NCBI GenBank assembly: GCA_026120185.1 | Contig: JANUWF010002008.1 | Span: 1,093,501-1,157,500 of the forward strand | Reading direction: 5' to 3' | Length of the DNA: 64,000 nt | Origin: Voacanga thouarsii | Taxonomy: Eukaryota; Streptophyta; Magnoliopsida; Gentianales; Apocynaceae | In this document: piece after piece, positions 34,870-48,167 of the stretch | Layout of the letters: each line of letters begins with the position of its first letter | Position numbering within the stretch: position 1 is the stretch's first letter | The notes under the pieces: generated by a model | The model's database searches: none | What the model was told of the DNA's origin: nothing | What the model saw: only the letters and a program-made list of their open reading frames with translations | Made by a program: the position numbers and the translations under genes

Positions 34870-35473
34870 TTTATTGTTGTAGTTTTTATTTCTTTTGTGG
34901 AATGTGGTTAAAATCACAAGACTCTGATATCATATGAGATTTTGATAAAAAGTGTGGATTTCATATAAAAAATGAGTCTAAATACTCATTGTCAATTTAG
35001 AATATCTATTTTTGATCTAATTATGATGGGGGCCAAGTAGTTGATTTAAGATATTGCCAGACTTATAAGTTGCATTCTCAGGCTTACCGATATGAAGTGT
35101 AACAAATAGTATCAAAATAGGTAACGAATTAGAAGTGTGGGACCATAGAAAGCATAGGAATCATGTACTACATCATACGTAATCTAATCCTACATAAGAT
35201 TTTGATAGAAAGTCTCAATAATATATAATGAAAAGCTTAGTATCCATTATTAATTTGAAATTTTCATTTGATCCAATAAGGATAGTGGTCAAACAGTTGA
35301 CTTTGAGTGTTATTAGACCTATGAGGCGTGTTCTTAGTCACAGAAGCATAGGACATGGCAACAAGAGAATAAGAAAACTCTAATATTAATTTTATCTATT
35401 TTTTTATAATTTTATTTTATGTGACTTAATTGCTAAAAGTACATACTTATTCTTTAGAGGATGACTTAACTAC
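34870..35473. other. Unclassified flank, possible old copia LTR remnant
   Basis: AT-rich with two diverged copies of a segment around AGATTTTGATARAAAGT (34945 and 35207). CTCTGATATCATATGAG at 34922 resembles a decayed initiator-Met primer site next to an LTR end on the minus strand. No protein remains are seen. The call is weak. Confidence 0.3.
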
Positions 35474-35760
35474 AACTACAAAAAAAAAAAGTGACTTTTG
35501 ACAATGCTTTTATTTGCAACTAGCAAAATCTATGGTGAAAACTTGATTTTTACCACAATTTTGAATTCCGTAGCATATAAACTTTTTTTTGTAACACTTC
35601 ATTTTGTCATGGCTATATTTCTATAGGTAAAAGTTACTTTTATCACAGATTAAAAAATTTTGTGGGTAAAAATAATTTTTTACCACAGAAATTTGAAATT
35701 GTGGATAAATAAATTTTATTAACCACAGTTTTACTAAACTATAGAAAAAGCACATTTTTC
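35474..35760 (+). repeat. CACTA 5' terminus and subterminal motifs
   Basis: AACTACAAAAAAAAAA near 35475 looks like a mutated CACTACAA terminus. It is followed by several ACCACA/ATCACAG motifs near TTTTT and their inverse (GGTAAAA): about 35550, 35620, 35640, 35663, 35679 and 35723. Such subterminal arrays bind the TNPA-type protein in En/Spm elements. Confidence 0.55.
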
Positions 35761-35919
35761 TTATTTTTATCAAATATTTAAAAATGTCAACATCAAATAG
35801 AAGTTTTCATTAAATACCATGGTTTAGGTAATTTTATATATTCAAGTGGTTGTGTGCTCAAATCTTGATATTACTATTTTATTAATTTTTATATAGTTTT
35901 TTGGACCAACTACCTATTT

Positions 35920-37465
35920 TTTTAAAAATATTTTTCTAGATATTATGCTAGATTATGTACTAAAATATATCTGATTAACTTTAAATTTTGGCATTACACT
36001 TTTCTTAATAATTTTAACAAATATAATGGTTGGATCCGTAATTTGATATGCCTATCTTTATAAATGCGTTAGACTTTGGATATTTTTCTAGATATTATTC
36101 TAGATTATGGCCAAAATATATCCGATTACCTTCAAATTTTGTCATAACATTTTTCTTAGCAATTTTAACAAATCTAACCATTCAATTATTAATTTGATAT
36201 GCCTATCTTTGTAAATGCGTTAGGTTTTAGATATTTTTTTAGATATTATGCTTGATTATGTACAAAAAAAATATCCGTTTACCTTCAAATTTTGTCATAA
36301 CATGTTTCTTAGTAATTTGAACAAATCTGACAGTTGGATCATTAATTTGACATGCCTATCTTTGTAAATGCGTTGAGATTTGGATATTTTTCTAGATATT
36401 ATAGTAGATTAAGTGCCAAAATATATATGATTATCTTCAAATTTTGTCATAACACTTTTTTTAGTGATCTAAACAAATCAACAGTTAGATCATTAATTGG
36501 ACACGCCTATCTTTGTAAATGCGTTAAGTTTTGGACATTTTTTTTTAGATATTATGCTAGATTATGTACGAAAAAATATCCATTTACCTTCAAATTTTGT
36601 CATAAAACTTTTCTTAGCAATTTTAACAAATCTAACGGTTGGATCATTAATTTGATACGCCTATATTTGTAAATGTGTTAGGATTTGGATATTTTTCTAG
36701 ATATTATGTTAGATTAAGTGCCAAAATATATCCGATTACCTTCAAATTTTGTCATAACACTTTTCTTTGTGATTTAAACAAATTTCATGGTAATTTGATA
36801 TATATATCTTTATAAATGTGTTAGGTTTTTATATTTTTCTAGATATTATGCTAGATTATGTACCAAAATATATCCAATTACCTTTAAATTTTGTCATACC
36901 AGTTTTCTTAGTAATTTTAATAAATCTAATGGTTGGATCGTTAATTTGATATGCCTATCTTTGTAAATGTGTAAGGTTTTGGATATGTTTTAGATATTAT
37001 GCTAGATTATATACCAAAATATATCTGATTACCTTCAAATTTGTTCATAACACTTTTCTTAGTGATTTTAACAAATCTAATGGTTGAATCATTAATTTGA
37101 TATGTCTATCTTTGTATATGTTTTAGGTTTTTTATTTTTTTTAGATATTATGCTAGATTATGTACCAAAATATATCTGATTACCTTCAAATTTTGTCATA
37201 ACACTTTTCTTAGTGATTTTTACAAATCTAACAGTTGAATCGTTAATTTGATTTGCCTATCTTTATAAATGCGTTAGGTTTTTTATATTTTTCTAGATAT
37301 TATGCTAAATTATGTGCCAAAATATATCTAATTACCTTCAAATTTTGTCATAATACTTTTCTTAGAAACTTTAACAAATTTAACGGTTGAATTATTAATT
37401 TGATATGCTTATCTTTGTAAATACGTTAGTTTTGGATATTTTTCTAGATATTATGCTAGATTATG
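35920..37465 (+). repeat. Tandem array, about 10 copies of a 152-bp unit
   Basis: The word TAGATATTAT recurs at 35937, 36089, 36240, 36393, 36546, 36698, 36840, 36991, 37142, 37294 and 37445, that is every 151-153 bp apart from one 142-bp unit. Units share CCTTCAAATTTTGTCATAAC and TGCCTATCTTTGTAAATGCG. It is very AT-rich, noncoding, and lies between the CACTA terminus and the transposase gene. Confidence 0.95.
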
Positions 37466-39865
37466 GAAGGAGAAGGGGAGAAAGATCTACATTTTAGTTA
37501 TATGACTACAGTAAAAGATAAATATTGTTTAGCTCATTGATATATTGTCATATTATTTAATTAAATATAAAAAGTTATATTTTTCAACAATTATTGTGTT
37601 AATTTTTTTTTTTTTTTGATAGTATAAGATTCCTTTATGAATTTTTTAAATATAAATTAGATACTTTGTTTATTTAAGTCTATTTTATTATTCTCACCAT
37701 TTTTTACTTTTTTCTTAATGAAAAATAATTCTCTTTTTTTTTTACCGAATTTTGGAGGACAAAAAATATATAAGGTCTTTGATTTAATATAAGGTTTATT
37801 AGTTTTTTTTTATATTATGATTTTAGATGCTCAAAAACATAGTTAATATTTAGAATTGATAGTATTTAGGAGATCTATTAATTAAACTTTACAACTATTA
37901 GTTTAAATTTTTTTAGAAGAAAAAATTAATTAAATTCGATAATGCTAAGAAATTAAGAATATGAAATTAATTAGATATCTTTGCAAAAAATTTTAAAAAT
38001 TTCTTAAGTAATGTGAAATTTTATTTTATAATAAAAATAGGGTAAAAATACCATCCGAAATTGGGATGACTTTATTTTCCTTGCTGCATTTTCCTTACGC
38101 ACGCCTGTGCAACCTTTCCAACAACACTCATTCCCGCCAACAGCTGAACCCTTACTGCCAATCTCTCAAAAATATGCTCATCTCTAACCAAATCAGGCGT
38201 CAACCTTCTACTTGGGTGGTTTGAAAAGTTCTTTTGCTCTTTCTTATTGAAGGTAAGTTCTTCCATCTTTCAACAATTTGTCTACATTTTCGAAGAGGTA
38301 AACAAATGTGTGGTTTGCAGTATCAAGCTTAGCACTAAGATTTTTTAGGTACCCATCTCTATTTTTTGTCTGGGTGTTGTTAAAAAGTTAAAATTGCCAC
38401 TAGAATCGACAATGTGGGTCTTGATTATGGCCTGAAAATGCACCTATTACATTTACCGATTCTCATTTGTTCTTGTTATTTGGGTCTTGATGAATGTCTG
38501 GTTCATGGACTTGACTTGAGGGACCTTCTTCATCATCTAGTTTCTATTAAGACATTCTATTATATATGTTGTTTGAAATGGCCCCTTCAATGAGTTTAGG
38601 GTTCTGTAGGTAAACTGTCACAGACTATGATTTTGTGAACTGATTGATCTTGTGCGAAGGAATCTGGGTTCATTGTTGTTTGTCTTACTGATCTTCAAAA
38701 TTGGTTTTTTTTTTTTTTTTTGCAGTTTAGAAATGTTTCAATACATTGTGCATTGTTATGAATGCTAAGGTCTCCTTTTTTTCTGTTATTATGCTATGTA
38801 AGTTTATGTTTCAACTTTGTTTGAAAGCATGTATTCTGAATTAGATGCCATTTTCTTAGATTATTAAAAATGGGTTTTGTCAATGCTTACACTTTAAAGT
38901 ATGAACTCTTTCTTTATTGTAGGTGCATTTTATTTCGTGTAATTAGAGAAGGGGTAAATATATGTAAAAGATGTTAAGAGGTGAAGTTCATAAAAGATAA
39001 CCGAAATTATTTTTGATTTGAAGTTCTTTTTATAATGTCTTTTGGTGTCTTGCACTTCTTCTACGGTAAAATCTATATCACATTGTAATGACTTTGGTTG
39101 ATCACAGTAGTCTTGGTACTTTATTATGTTTCATTTTATTTTTCTTTTTGTGTAGCATTTGTTTAATATCTCCCTTTCTATTGCCTTTGACCAGTGTTGG
39201 TAGGATTATGGGTGGATATAGTTAAATGCATCAATACACTAAGAAAGGGCTTCTACCTTATAGTTAGTAAAAGTGTATGTAACATAGCGGTAATGATGCC
39301 TTCCCTTAAAAATAATATTGTATATGTCAATATTACTTATATGAGTTGTGCTCTTCTAAGGGATTATTACCTTTAGTGTTCTTATTCTTCTTCTTCTTTT
39401 TTTTTTTTTTTAGGAAGTTGATAAACAAAGAGAACTTAAAGCTTTAAATCGTTGGGCACAACTACTTGCAAAGGTATTCCTCTCCTTTACATGGTTTAGT
39501 TGCTGCTGAAAACTGTGTTATTAACTATTTTATTTTGTGGCAAGTGAAGATTTTTAATTGCAGAATATAGTTTAGAATGAATTTGTTAGGTAGCTTCAAT
39601 AGTTAGGATTTAATTGGGAATGTTTTTTTGCATTTGCATGCTCTATGGATCTTGTTCATAATAGAAGGTGGACAATTTGTAATTCAACTTGAATTAGTAA
39701 CTAGAATTGAATGTCTTCCTTGAATTAAATTGATTTGAAATTAGTTGGATTTTTTTTTTTAAGTTTATGAAGTAAAAACCTTTACCTCTGAAGCTGTTTA
39801 TGTGCATCATGATTTGTAGTTTATGAGTCTCATATACTATAATTTTTTTTTTTTAATTTATCAAG
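37466..39865 (+). other. CACTA 5' region, probably transposase leader and introns
   Basis: AT-rich without long ORFs. A strong 5' splice site (AAG/GTAAGT at 38252/38253) ends a C-rich exon-like stretch (38080-38252). A 60-bp exon-like piece at 39414-39473 has a T-rich acceptor and a GT donor and is open in one frame (EVDKQRELKALNRWAQLLAK). These may be 5' exons of the transposase transcript or a captured gene piece. Confidence 0.4.
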
Positions 39866-42800
39866 GGATTCGGGTCAACATAGATAGGGGTTGGATGTAT
39901 TCAAAACAAAGGACTTCAGATGAGTATATAGGGAAGGTTGGTGAATTCTTAGTATTTGCATACCAGTTCAATGACGAACATTCACTGATATACTGTCCTT
40001 GTAAGGAATGTATGAATCGTTTCTTTTTGTCAAAGGATATTGTGAAAGCTCACCTAGTTATTCATGGTTTTATGAATAACTAAACCCTTTGGAGTTTTCA
40101 TGGGGAAACCGATGTGGATACAATAGTTAGGGATGAGGGAGAAAGCTCTTTCAATTTGGTCACTCAAGATAATATGGTTCATGAAGCATCTGGGGTTCCA
40201 AATATAGGTAATGTGGAAACATCTGACATTGATCAATCAAATGGGCCTAATAAACAAATTAGGGATGTCTTGAAACTTCTGGAAGATGCTGAATGTGAAT
40301 TGTATCCACGATGTGATAAATTCACAAAACTTTCATTTATTGTGAACTTGTTACACTTGAAAGTTATTGGTGGTTGAACAGATTCAAGTTTTACAATGTT
40401 GATTGATTTATTTAATGATGCATTTCCCAAAGGTGTATAGCTTCTCAAATCATTCTACGAAGCAAAAAAGATTACTGAAGATTTTGGATTCACTAATATG
40501 ACGTATTATGCATCTCTTAACAATTGTATGTTGTTTAGAAATAAGGACAAAGATCTTGACTGTTGTAAAATTTGTAATGTTGCACGATATAAAGTTAAAG
40601 GCAAGAAAGCAATTAAGCAGATGAGATATTTTCTGTTGAAGCCAAGGCTTCAGAAATGCTTTATGTCATCAAAAACTGCGTCTTTAATGAAGTGGCATCA
40701 TGAGGATAGAACCCAAGATGGCATACAATGACATCCAGCTGATTCTCAAGCTTGGAAACATTTTAATGATAAGAATCCATCATTTGCATCTAATAGTCAC
40801 AATATAAGACTTGGGCGTGCATCAAATGGCTTTAATCCTTTTAGATCATTGTCTGTTGCTCACAACACATGGCCTGTTGTTCTTATTCCATATAATTTGC
40901 CACAAGAATTGTGTATGAAGCAATCTTTCTTTATTCTTTCCATACTCATAAATGGTCCTAAAGGTCCTGGACAAAAGATTGACATTTATTTGCAGCCACT
41001 CATTGAGGAACTTCAAGATTTATGGAACAATGGAGTAGAAACCTATGATGCATCAACTAATAGCATGTTCCAATTACATGCAGCTTTGTTATGGACAATC
41101 GATGACTTTCCAGCGTATTTAATGTTATCTGGTTGGAGTACTAAGGGAGAGTTTACTTGTCCTATTTGTCAACATAAAACACGATCCTTTTGGACATTCT
41201 AGAAAGTTTTGCTACACTGGTCATTATCATTTTTTACCTACAAATCATAGATTTTATAGGGACAAGGTATCTTTTGATGGCACAAGAGAGTATGATTTAA
41301 AACAAGATCGAATGTCTAGTTTTAGAATTGAGCAACAACTCCGAAGTGTTCTTACAAAATACAAGGTGGATGATTTGAGAAAAACGAAAAAGAGGTGAAG
41401 TTAAAGCATCTAGAGATTGCAAGTGGAAGAAAAAAAGCATCTTTTTAGGAGTTACCTTATTGGAAGGATAATATATGTCCTCATAATCTTGATGTGATGC
41501 ATATTGAGAAGAATTTCTATGATAATATTAGGGGTACCATATTCAATGTTCAAGGAAAAACTAGTGACACCTTAAATTCTAGGCGTGACTTAGAGATAAT
41601 GAAAATCCGAACATCAATGCATCCTCAAACCGAGAATGGTAGAACATCTATAATGTTTGCGTGTCACACCTTAAGTAAGGAGGAAAAATAGGTATTCTGT
41701 AAGGTGTTAAAGGGAGTAAAGGTTCCAGACGGCTATGCAGTTAACATTTCTAAGTGTGTTAATTTGCAACAAAGAAGTATATCAGGGCTGAAAAGCCATG
41801 ACTATCACATACTTATGTAACAATTTCTTCCCCTTGCTATTCGTGGAGTTTTTCCAAAGAATATTACAACGCCTTTAATTGAGTTGAGTAGCTTCTCTAG
41901 ACAGTTGTGTTCCAAGACTGATTACATGAAGAATTTGGAATATATTCAAGATAGAATTACTCTTATTCTTTGTCATCTTGAGAAAATATTCCCTCTATTC
42001 TTTTTCAAAGTTATGGAACATTTGCCTATACATTTAGTTGATGATGTAGTATTGGATGGTCATGTTCAATATAGATGGATGTACCCTATTGAGAGGTTTG
42101 GATTGGCTTACCTTCAATGTTGTTATTAATTTCAAATTTATGATTAGTAGCCTCATTTGTCACAACTACGTGTAGGTATTTGCTTACATTGAAGAGATAT
42201 ATTCGTAATCGTGCTCATCCAAAAGCATCAATTGCAAATGGGTACATGATGCAAAAGTACATGAATTTTTGTTCCAGATACTTGAATGATGTGGAAAACA
42301 AAACAAATCGTTGTTCAAGGAACGGTGGCAATTTAGATAATATTGGTCACGTTGTGGGAAAGAGCAAGCATGTAAGATTTGATAGAATAACATGGGAACA
42401 AGCCCATAGATATGTCCTCATGAATACACCCGTTGTAAAGTCATTTATGGAGTAAATGGAAGTGTATTTAAGTATAAGGCTTGAGGCACTAATTGGCATT
42501 TGAAATCTCACATTATCACCATTATTTGACAGCATACATATCTCACAACTCAAAAGTGTGATGCCACGTACCAGTGATCATTATATCCAGAACCTTCACA
42601 GTGAACAATTTCAAGGATGGTTTAAAACCTATGTAAGTAAAAAACTTAGTTGGAAATTGAAAATAATATTAATATCTTTTGAATTGTATTATATTTCAAC
42701 TTATTCATATGGTATATGCAGGCTCAAGATCAGAGAACGAAATATAATGCTATGTTTGATGAAGAAATAAATGTATTGGTTGATGGTCCAAATCTTGATG

Positions 42801-43380
42801 GGAGATGCTTTAAGTGATATATTGTCAATGGATATCATTTTTGGACAAAAAATTCTGAGATTTGCAACACTACTCAAAATAGTGGTGTTGTGGTCAAGGC
42901 TGCAACACTTAGTTTTGCTAGTAGAAAAGATAGGAATCCAATTATGGGGATGTAACTTATTATAGGATTTTGACAGATATTCTTAAGTTGATTTATAATA
43001 CCCAATTTAAGTTCATCCTTTTTAGGTGTGATTGGGTTGAAAATCACCGAGGAGTAAAGGAGGACATGTTTAAATTTACTTCGGTGAACTTCAATCATTT
43101 GATGTACAACGACAACGTCCCAGCAAATGAACCTTTCATACTAGCATTTTAAGCAGAACAAGTGTGCTATGTGCCAGACCCTTTTGAACCAGATAGGGTA
43201 GTTGTGATAAAAATGACTCCAAGAGATAAATTTGATACGAATTTGCATATGTCTGAAGCTGAGTCGTGTTCCTCACAATACCTTGATGACATTGTTGCAA
43301 TTCAGGAAGAGGATAACGTTTGGGTTCGACAAGGCTCAGAAACAATGGCAATTGATGAAATTGCTTCACATGAAGAATGA
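39866..43380 (+). pseudogene. TNP2-type CACTA transposase
   Basis: Domains in order: a transposase-associated N-terminal domain (RGWMYSKQRTSDEYI, CPCKECMN, 39866-40080); the Transposase_21 catalytic region (about 40490-41700: CCKICNVARYK, FNPFRSLSVAHNTWPVVLI, LQPLIEELQDLWNNGVETYD, WTIDDFPAYLMLSGWSTKG, CPICQHKT); a DUF4218-like region (41820-42270: VFPKNITTPLIELSSF, MYPIERFG); and a DUF4216-like region (42880-43130: FKFILFRCDWV). ASDGFNPF, whose Asp is thought to be catalytic, reads ASNGFNPF. Many stops and frameshifts. The first exon probably starts at the acceptor near 39865. It would cut and move the element. Confidence 0.88.
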
Positions 43381-44643
43381 TATAGAAATAGAAAGTGCTG
43401 GTTAAGAAGAATAGGGCCAATAGTTTTAGTTGTGACTGGACTATCCATTAGTTTTACTTTATTTTTTGTTGTGTTTTGTCTTTCTGAACACATTTGAATA
43501 TCCACTATGTGAATTCTTAAATTATCACTTTTGTAATGTTCACTATGTGAAGATATATTACAAATGTTCACTATCTTACATTGTCACTTTTGGAATGTCA
43601 ATTCTCAATTTTCTTGTTGTCTTTCTGCATTCTCCGAACATCATTTAATTTTGTTTGTTGATCTTAGCCTCTATTTTCAACTCCTCCTTAATGGTACGAT
43701 ACTAATTTCTTGTTTTTCTTCATATATTATATAGGTGAATATGTCAAAGAGAAAGACTCGAGGTGTGACAATGTTGGAAAAACCATCACAGGAAAAGTTG
43801 TCTACTAAAACTGACACAGCAAGAGATAGTAACTGCCCAAGAAGCAGCTTACACATTGAAGCACAGTTCGAAAAGTATCCAACACAACAGTCACTTGTGC
43901 CACGATGCCCTACAACAAGATCACATGCAAGGTAGTTCTAATCCATCAGCACCTCCTCCAGCTATTACTGGTCCACCTAATTTTGTTGGAGTTATATCAA
44001 CCAGAAGAAATACTTATATTGCGCCTCCAATTCAGAAATGCAAAATAGTAGCTTCTTCTAGTCCTTCAACGTTTGTTGTTCCATCTAATTTGCCCACAAT
44101 GGCTGCTACTTCTGCATCAGTCAAGGTGAATGTTGCAAATGATGATCTGACATTAGCTGCTACTTCTAACACATAAGGGGTAGATATCACCCATAGCATA
44201 CATAGTCATGATGGTTCTCAAGCTGATGATGCAAGCACTTTTGATCCTTTTGCAGGCCCACCTGAAGAAGTTGATGTATGTGGTCAGTTTGGAAATAACA
44301 TGTTAGATACAACAACGATGGATTCACAGCCAACTAATGAAGCAAGTACATCTTAAATTTTTTATCATGGAAGCACTAAAATTATACTCAATTGTTGATG
44401 AACTATTCTCTTGAAGTTAATGGAGGTTGAATTAGTATTTATAGGAATTGAAGGAAAATAATCGGCCCATTTTTTGGGATATATGATAGGTCTTTTTATC
44501 CTAAGTGTTTGTTTATGTAGATGCCCTTTGAGGGTAAACTTTTGTGTACTGAGGGCTTTAAACTTTTGTGTGCTTAATGGATTAAGTCCATTGAAGTTTT
44601 TGGGGATTATCTCAGCTATTAATATCTTTGTAAATGTGCCTTT

Positions 44644-46369
44644 TGTTAGTGTTGTGCCCTAGAGGCAATCACTTGTACATTATATTAATAGCTTTTTATT
44701 TTAATAAAAGACATTATTTATCTTACAGTTTCTTTTGTTTACTATAAGTAATATAACTGTTCGATAAAGTTCCTAGTGCAACACTGTGTTAAGGAAATCA
44801 TGATAGATATCATGATATGAGATTCCTACTACACTGGATGGTGTTAGTACTTAAATAGTCCATAGTCATAGTATTAATGAGATAGGACATCATTAATGCG
44901 TTAAGACTAGTATGTGTTAGACTTCTTGATTTGATCAGGCGGTAGTTCTCATAACCGTGAGTATTGAGATAATCAAAGTTAACACATGGATGCTTGTTAA
45001 TGGAACAAGTTCATTGGATGACCTAGCTTTGAGATAATCACATGGATAACTATTTAGTGCCAGTGATATAATCTCAATATAGCAAACGTACAAGTATCCT
45101 TAGACTTGAGATCTCCAAGGTACTTTGTTTGCTGAGCCTTGTACTTTGATTCCAATCTCTGGAGCTCGATCGAGGGCCGCCTATGGGATGGATATTGGGT
45201 ACATGGTGAGGTAAACGAAAATAGTTGAGAGGGTCAATAAAGGATTCACCATTCCTAATAGTAGGGGTGAATATCTCACGACCACTTGTAGGAATTACTA
45301 CTCGAAAGTCCTTGGCCAAGGCAATTGTGTATTGGAAACAGTTCCAATTGATACACATCTAGAGTAATGGGTTCCTGGTACAAGTACTATTGTATTCGAG
45401 CCAGAATTAATTCTAGAGGGAGTCGGCACTAATTCCGTACTCCAAACCGAATGAGATATTGTATGGTAAAAGGAGTTGATTGCATTAAAGTTTGTTATTG
45501 AAGGGTTCATGTCAAGCTACTTAACTTCCTGGACTCTTGGGTGGTCATGATGTGTTGCTAGATACCGCTCATGATCTGGGAATATGGGTTTATTAATTGA
45601 TGAATTAATAAACCAATCCTGATTAGAATTAATAGGATTAATTCTAATTAATTATAGATTATTAATCTCAAAGACGTTTGGATTAATTCATGTTCGCTAC
45701 CAATTGACTGGGAAACCTAATAGGTCACACACAGTAGAGGATTATATACTCAAGATGTTATTTGATAACATAGTGGGGTTGATTGCGAGAAAGAGAAGTT
45801 GTTGTGGACAAATTATAATTAGTTATAATTTATGGTCCAAATTATAATTATGAGAACTTAATGTGCCCAATTACAATTAGGGAATTCTAATGGGATTAGA
45901 ATCCCCTATTTTTTGGCAAGGGAATTTCATGTATATTGGAGAATATACACAAAAACCTCGAGCTGAAATTGGACACAAAAACCCTAGAGCAAGATACACG
46001 AAATCAGCCTCTTATTCTCTCTCTCTCGTTTTCTTCTTGAAAGAAAAACCTAGCCGCCATTTTTTTTTCTGCTAGCACAGAAATTTTGGTTCTTGAGTAT
46101 TCCTTTGTGTGGATTACTATTAGAGATAATCACACTCTGTGATTATAATGGGTAAACGTTCAACTCACGTGGAGGTTGATCACGAGGATTGCTGGATTGC
46201 ACCTCAACTTGAAGAAGAAATTTTTGTTCTTCGGACGATCACGCAAAGGTAAAAGTTGTTACCTTTACCGTCATTATGTCTTGTTTTCCACACATAGATG
46301 GGTCCTGGGATGGTATCTCGTTTTATTTTCTGCTGCGCCATACAGGATACGAGCCTGAGATACCCAACA
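44644..46369 (+). repeat. Copia 5' LTR
   Basis: 1726 bp from TGTTAGTGTTGTGCCC to GATACCCAACA, next to the primer site. Same length as its partner. Confidence 0.96.
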
Positions 46370-46370
46370 G

Positions 46371-46383
46371 TGGTATCAGAGCC
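46371..46383 (+). promoter_or_regulatory. Copia primer-binding site, initiator Met tRNA
   Basis: TGGTATCAGAGCC one base after the LTR end. Confidence 0.96.
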
Positions 46384-48167
46384 ATGCTATATGTGGTCTA
46401 CGGACATTGTTTTGGCATGAAAAATTGTTTTCATGTTTGTCTTTGTTTGCTGTGAAAATCATTTTCACTCGAGTCGAAATCGTTTCGATCTTTATGAGTT
46501 GGGTCCGTAGCACAATATGATTGTGTTATAGTCACCGAGTACTTCGAAAAGATGCTTTCTTTGGAGCTGAAAAATTTCTGCAGAAAATGTTTTCTTGCAA
46601 CATGGATGTTGCTCTCCATTTCATCTTAATTTTCCATTTTGATTTTGTTTAAACTAACAAATTGGTTGTTATTTATAGCTTCAAAACAGAAAATAGAGCT
46701 GAGAATTGTTCTTACTGAAAACTTGCAGAAGAAGAAAGCACTAGAAATTGTTTTTGCAATTTTTTTAAAAATCGCCGCCATTGTTGTATAACACAGGCGG
46801 CGCCGACTCTAGCCTCCAAGCCTGTGCCAATTCCATTCTATTCTCGATGTCCAAAAATCATTTTTGGAAGAAAAAAATTTTTGGAAACCAGAATAGCGCT
46901 GGTTCTACTCTATTTGCGACTTCCAGCTATTTAAAAAAAAAAATCGGAACTGAATTTTGAAAGGGTAAAACCTCATTTGATGAGAGACGAGAGCCGAAAG
47001 CATTTTCTCAAAATTAGTTTTGAGACAATCAATTTTGTTCTTCAAAATAATAATTTTGAAAATTTAAAATTGATGTATTATCTAAAATGGTGATTCTAGA
47101 ATTTGTTTTATTTTTCCAAAATAGTGATTTTGGAATAATAAAAGTATATGTTTATTTTGTTTAAGCATTGCCAATGGCATGGTGGATGGTTATGGACTAA
47201 AACCAATTATATCTGTTCATGCATTTTACAGTTTTGGATTTTATGAAATAGGACCTGCGTGTCCTGCCTTCTCTAGAATTCTTGTGTAATTCTCTTCTCA
47301 TCTAACTCCCCTCGAATGTAACTTGAGGTTTTCTCTCTTTAGGAAATTATGTAATTAGCTTACATAGGTTAGATATGAGTAGAATTATTTTATTCTGGAG
47401 ATGGCAACCAAAACAAGGCGAGGAGGTAAGACCTTCTACTTAAATTATGCATGAATACATAGGGTTAACTATATTAATTTCTTTTATGACTCAAAGAAAT
47501 TAATTTAGGATAAAGTCCATAACCATACCACGTAATCGCTTTATTACCATGATTATCAATTTTGTGATTATTGATTATTATGCATGTCATTCAACGAAAT
47601 CACTAAAAGGAACAAATCCCTCAATTAATATTAAACCTAATTCCTTCCGTTAATATAGTAAGAACGAGAGTCCTTTTTCAAGACCAAGTTGTTGGGCAAA
47701 CCTAAGCCTACTTGACATTGGGCATGTTCAAGCTATGGAATTAAATTCCTTTGGAATTAAATTCCTGATTAATGGATCGGGTTTAACTAAATTCTTTATC
47801 CCGATTGAGCAAACTCAAGCATAAAGAAATCTAGAGGAAAAGTTGGAGTAGCCCAAAAGGCTTTAAGATTAAAAGTTGTTAATCACCCAATGATCTGGTA
47901 GTTACATACGATGTAATTGGTATTGGATACCTACCAATGAACTCAAGGGTGGCTTGTTGGGCAAACCTAATGTTATTCTTGAGGAATTTGGATACCGGTC
48001 CACTAGAAAAGCTTCCAACGAGCTTTCCCGAATCAGTAGTGGGGGCTATTGGTTTGATTACAATAGTGGAGTAAAAATGCGTTTAATTAAAGTCCTAATT
48101 ATTTGCATATCATGTGTCTATACAAGTAGCTAATGCTCTCTATCTTTACATCTAGGTCACTTGCATC
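46384..48167 (+). other. Long 5' leader of the copia element
   Basis: About 1.8 kb without an ORF of note. It holds a paired GGCGCC-type module (46796-46831) and a repeated TTGTTGGGCAAACCTAA (47689, 47957). The length is unusual compared with typical copia leaders. Confidence 0.65.
46796..46831. repeat. Paired GGCGCC-type module in copia leader
   Basis: Cores GGCGCC (46799) and TGTGCC (46823), 24 bp apart. Spacer GACTCTAGCCTCCAAGCC is a near match to the Athila gag module spacer at 32697, and TTCCATT follows both. Confidence 0.85.

Noticed and set aside
35920..37465. CRISPR array
   Set aside because: Units are 152 bp with no short-repeat/unique-spacer pattern, and the DNA is from a plant nuclear genome.
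38072..38266. 64-codon minus-strand ORF as a gene
   Set aside because: It overlaps a plus-strand splice donor and an exon-like stretch; no similarity recognised.
42180..42455. Independent host gene at this ORF
   Set aside because: It is part of the DUF4218-like region of the CACTA transposase, broken by stops.
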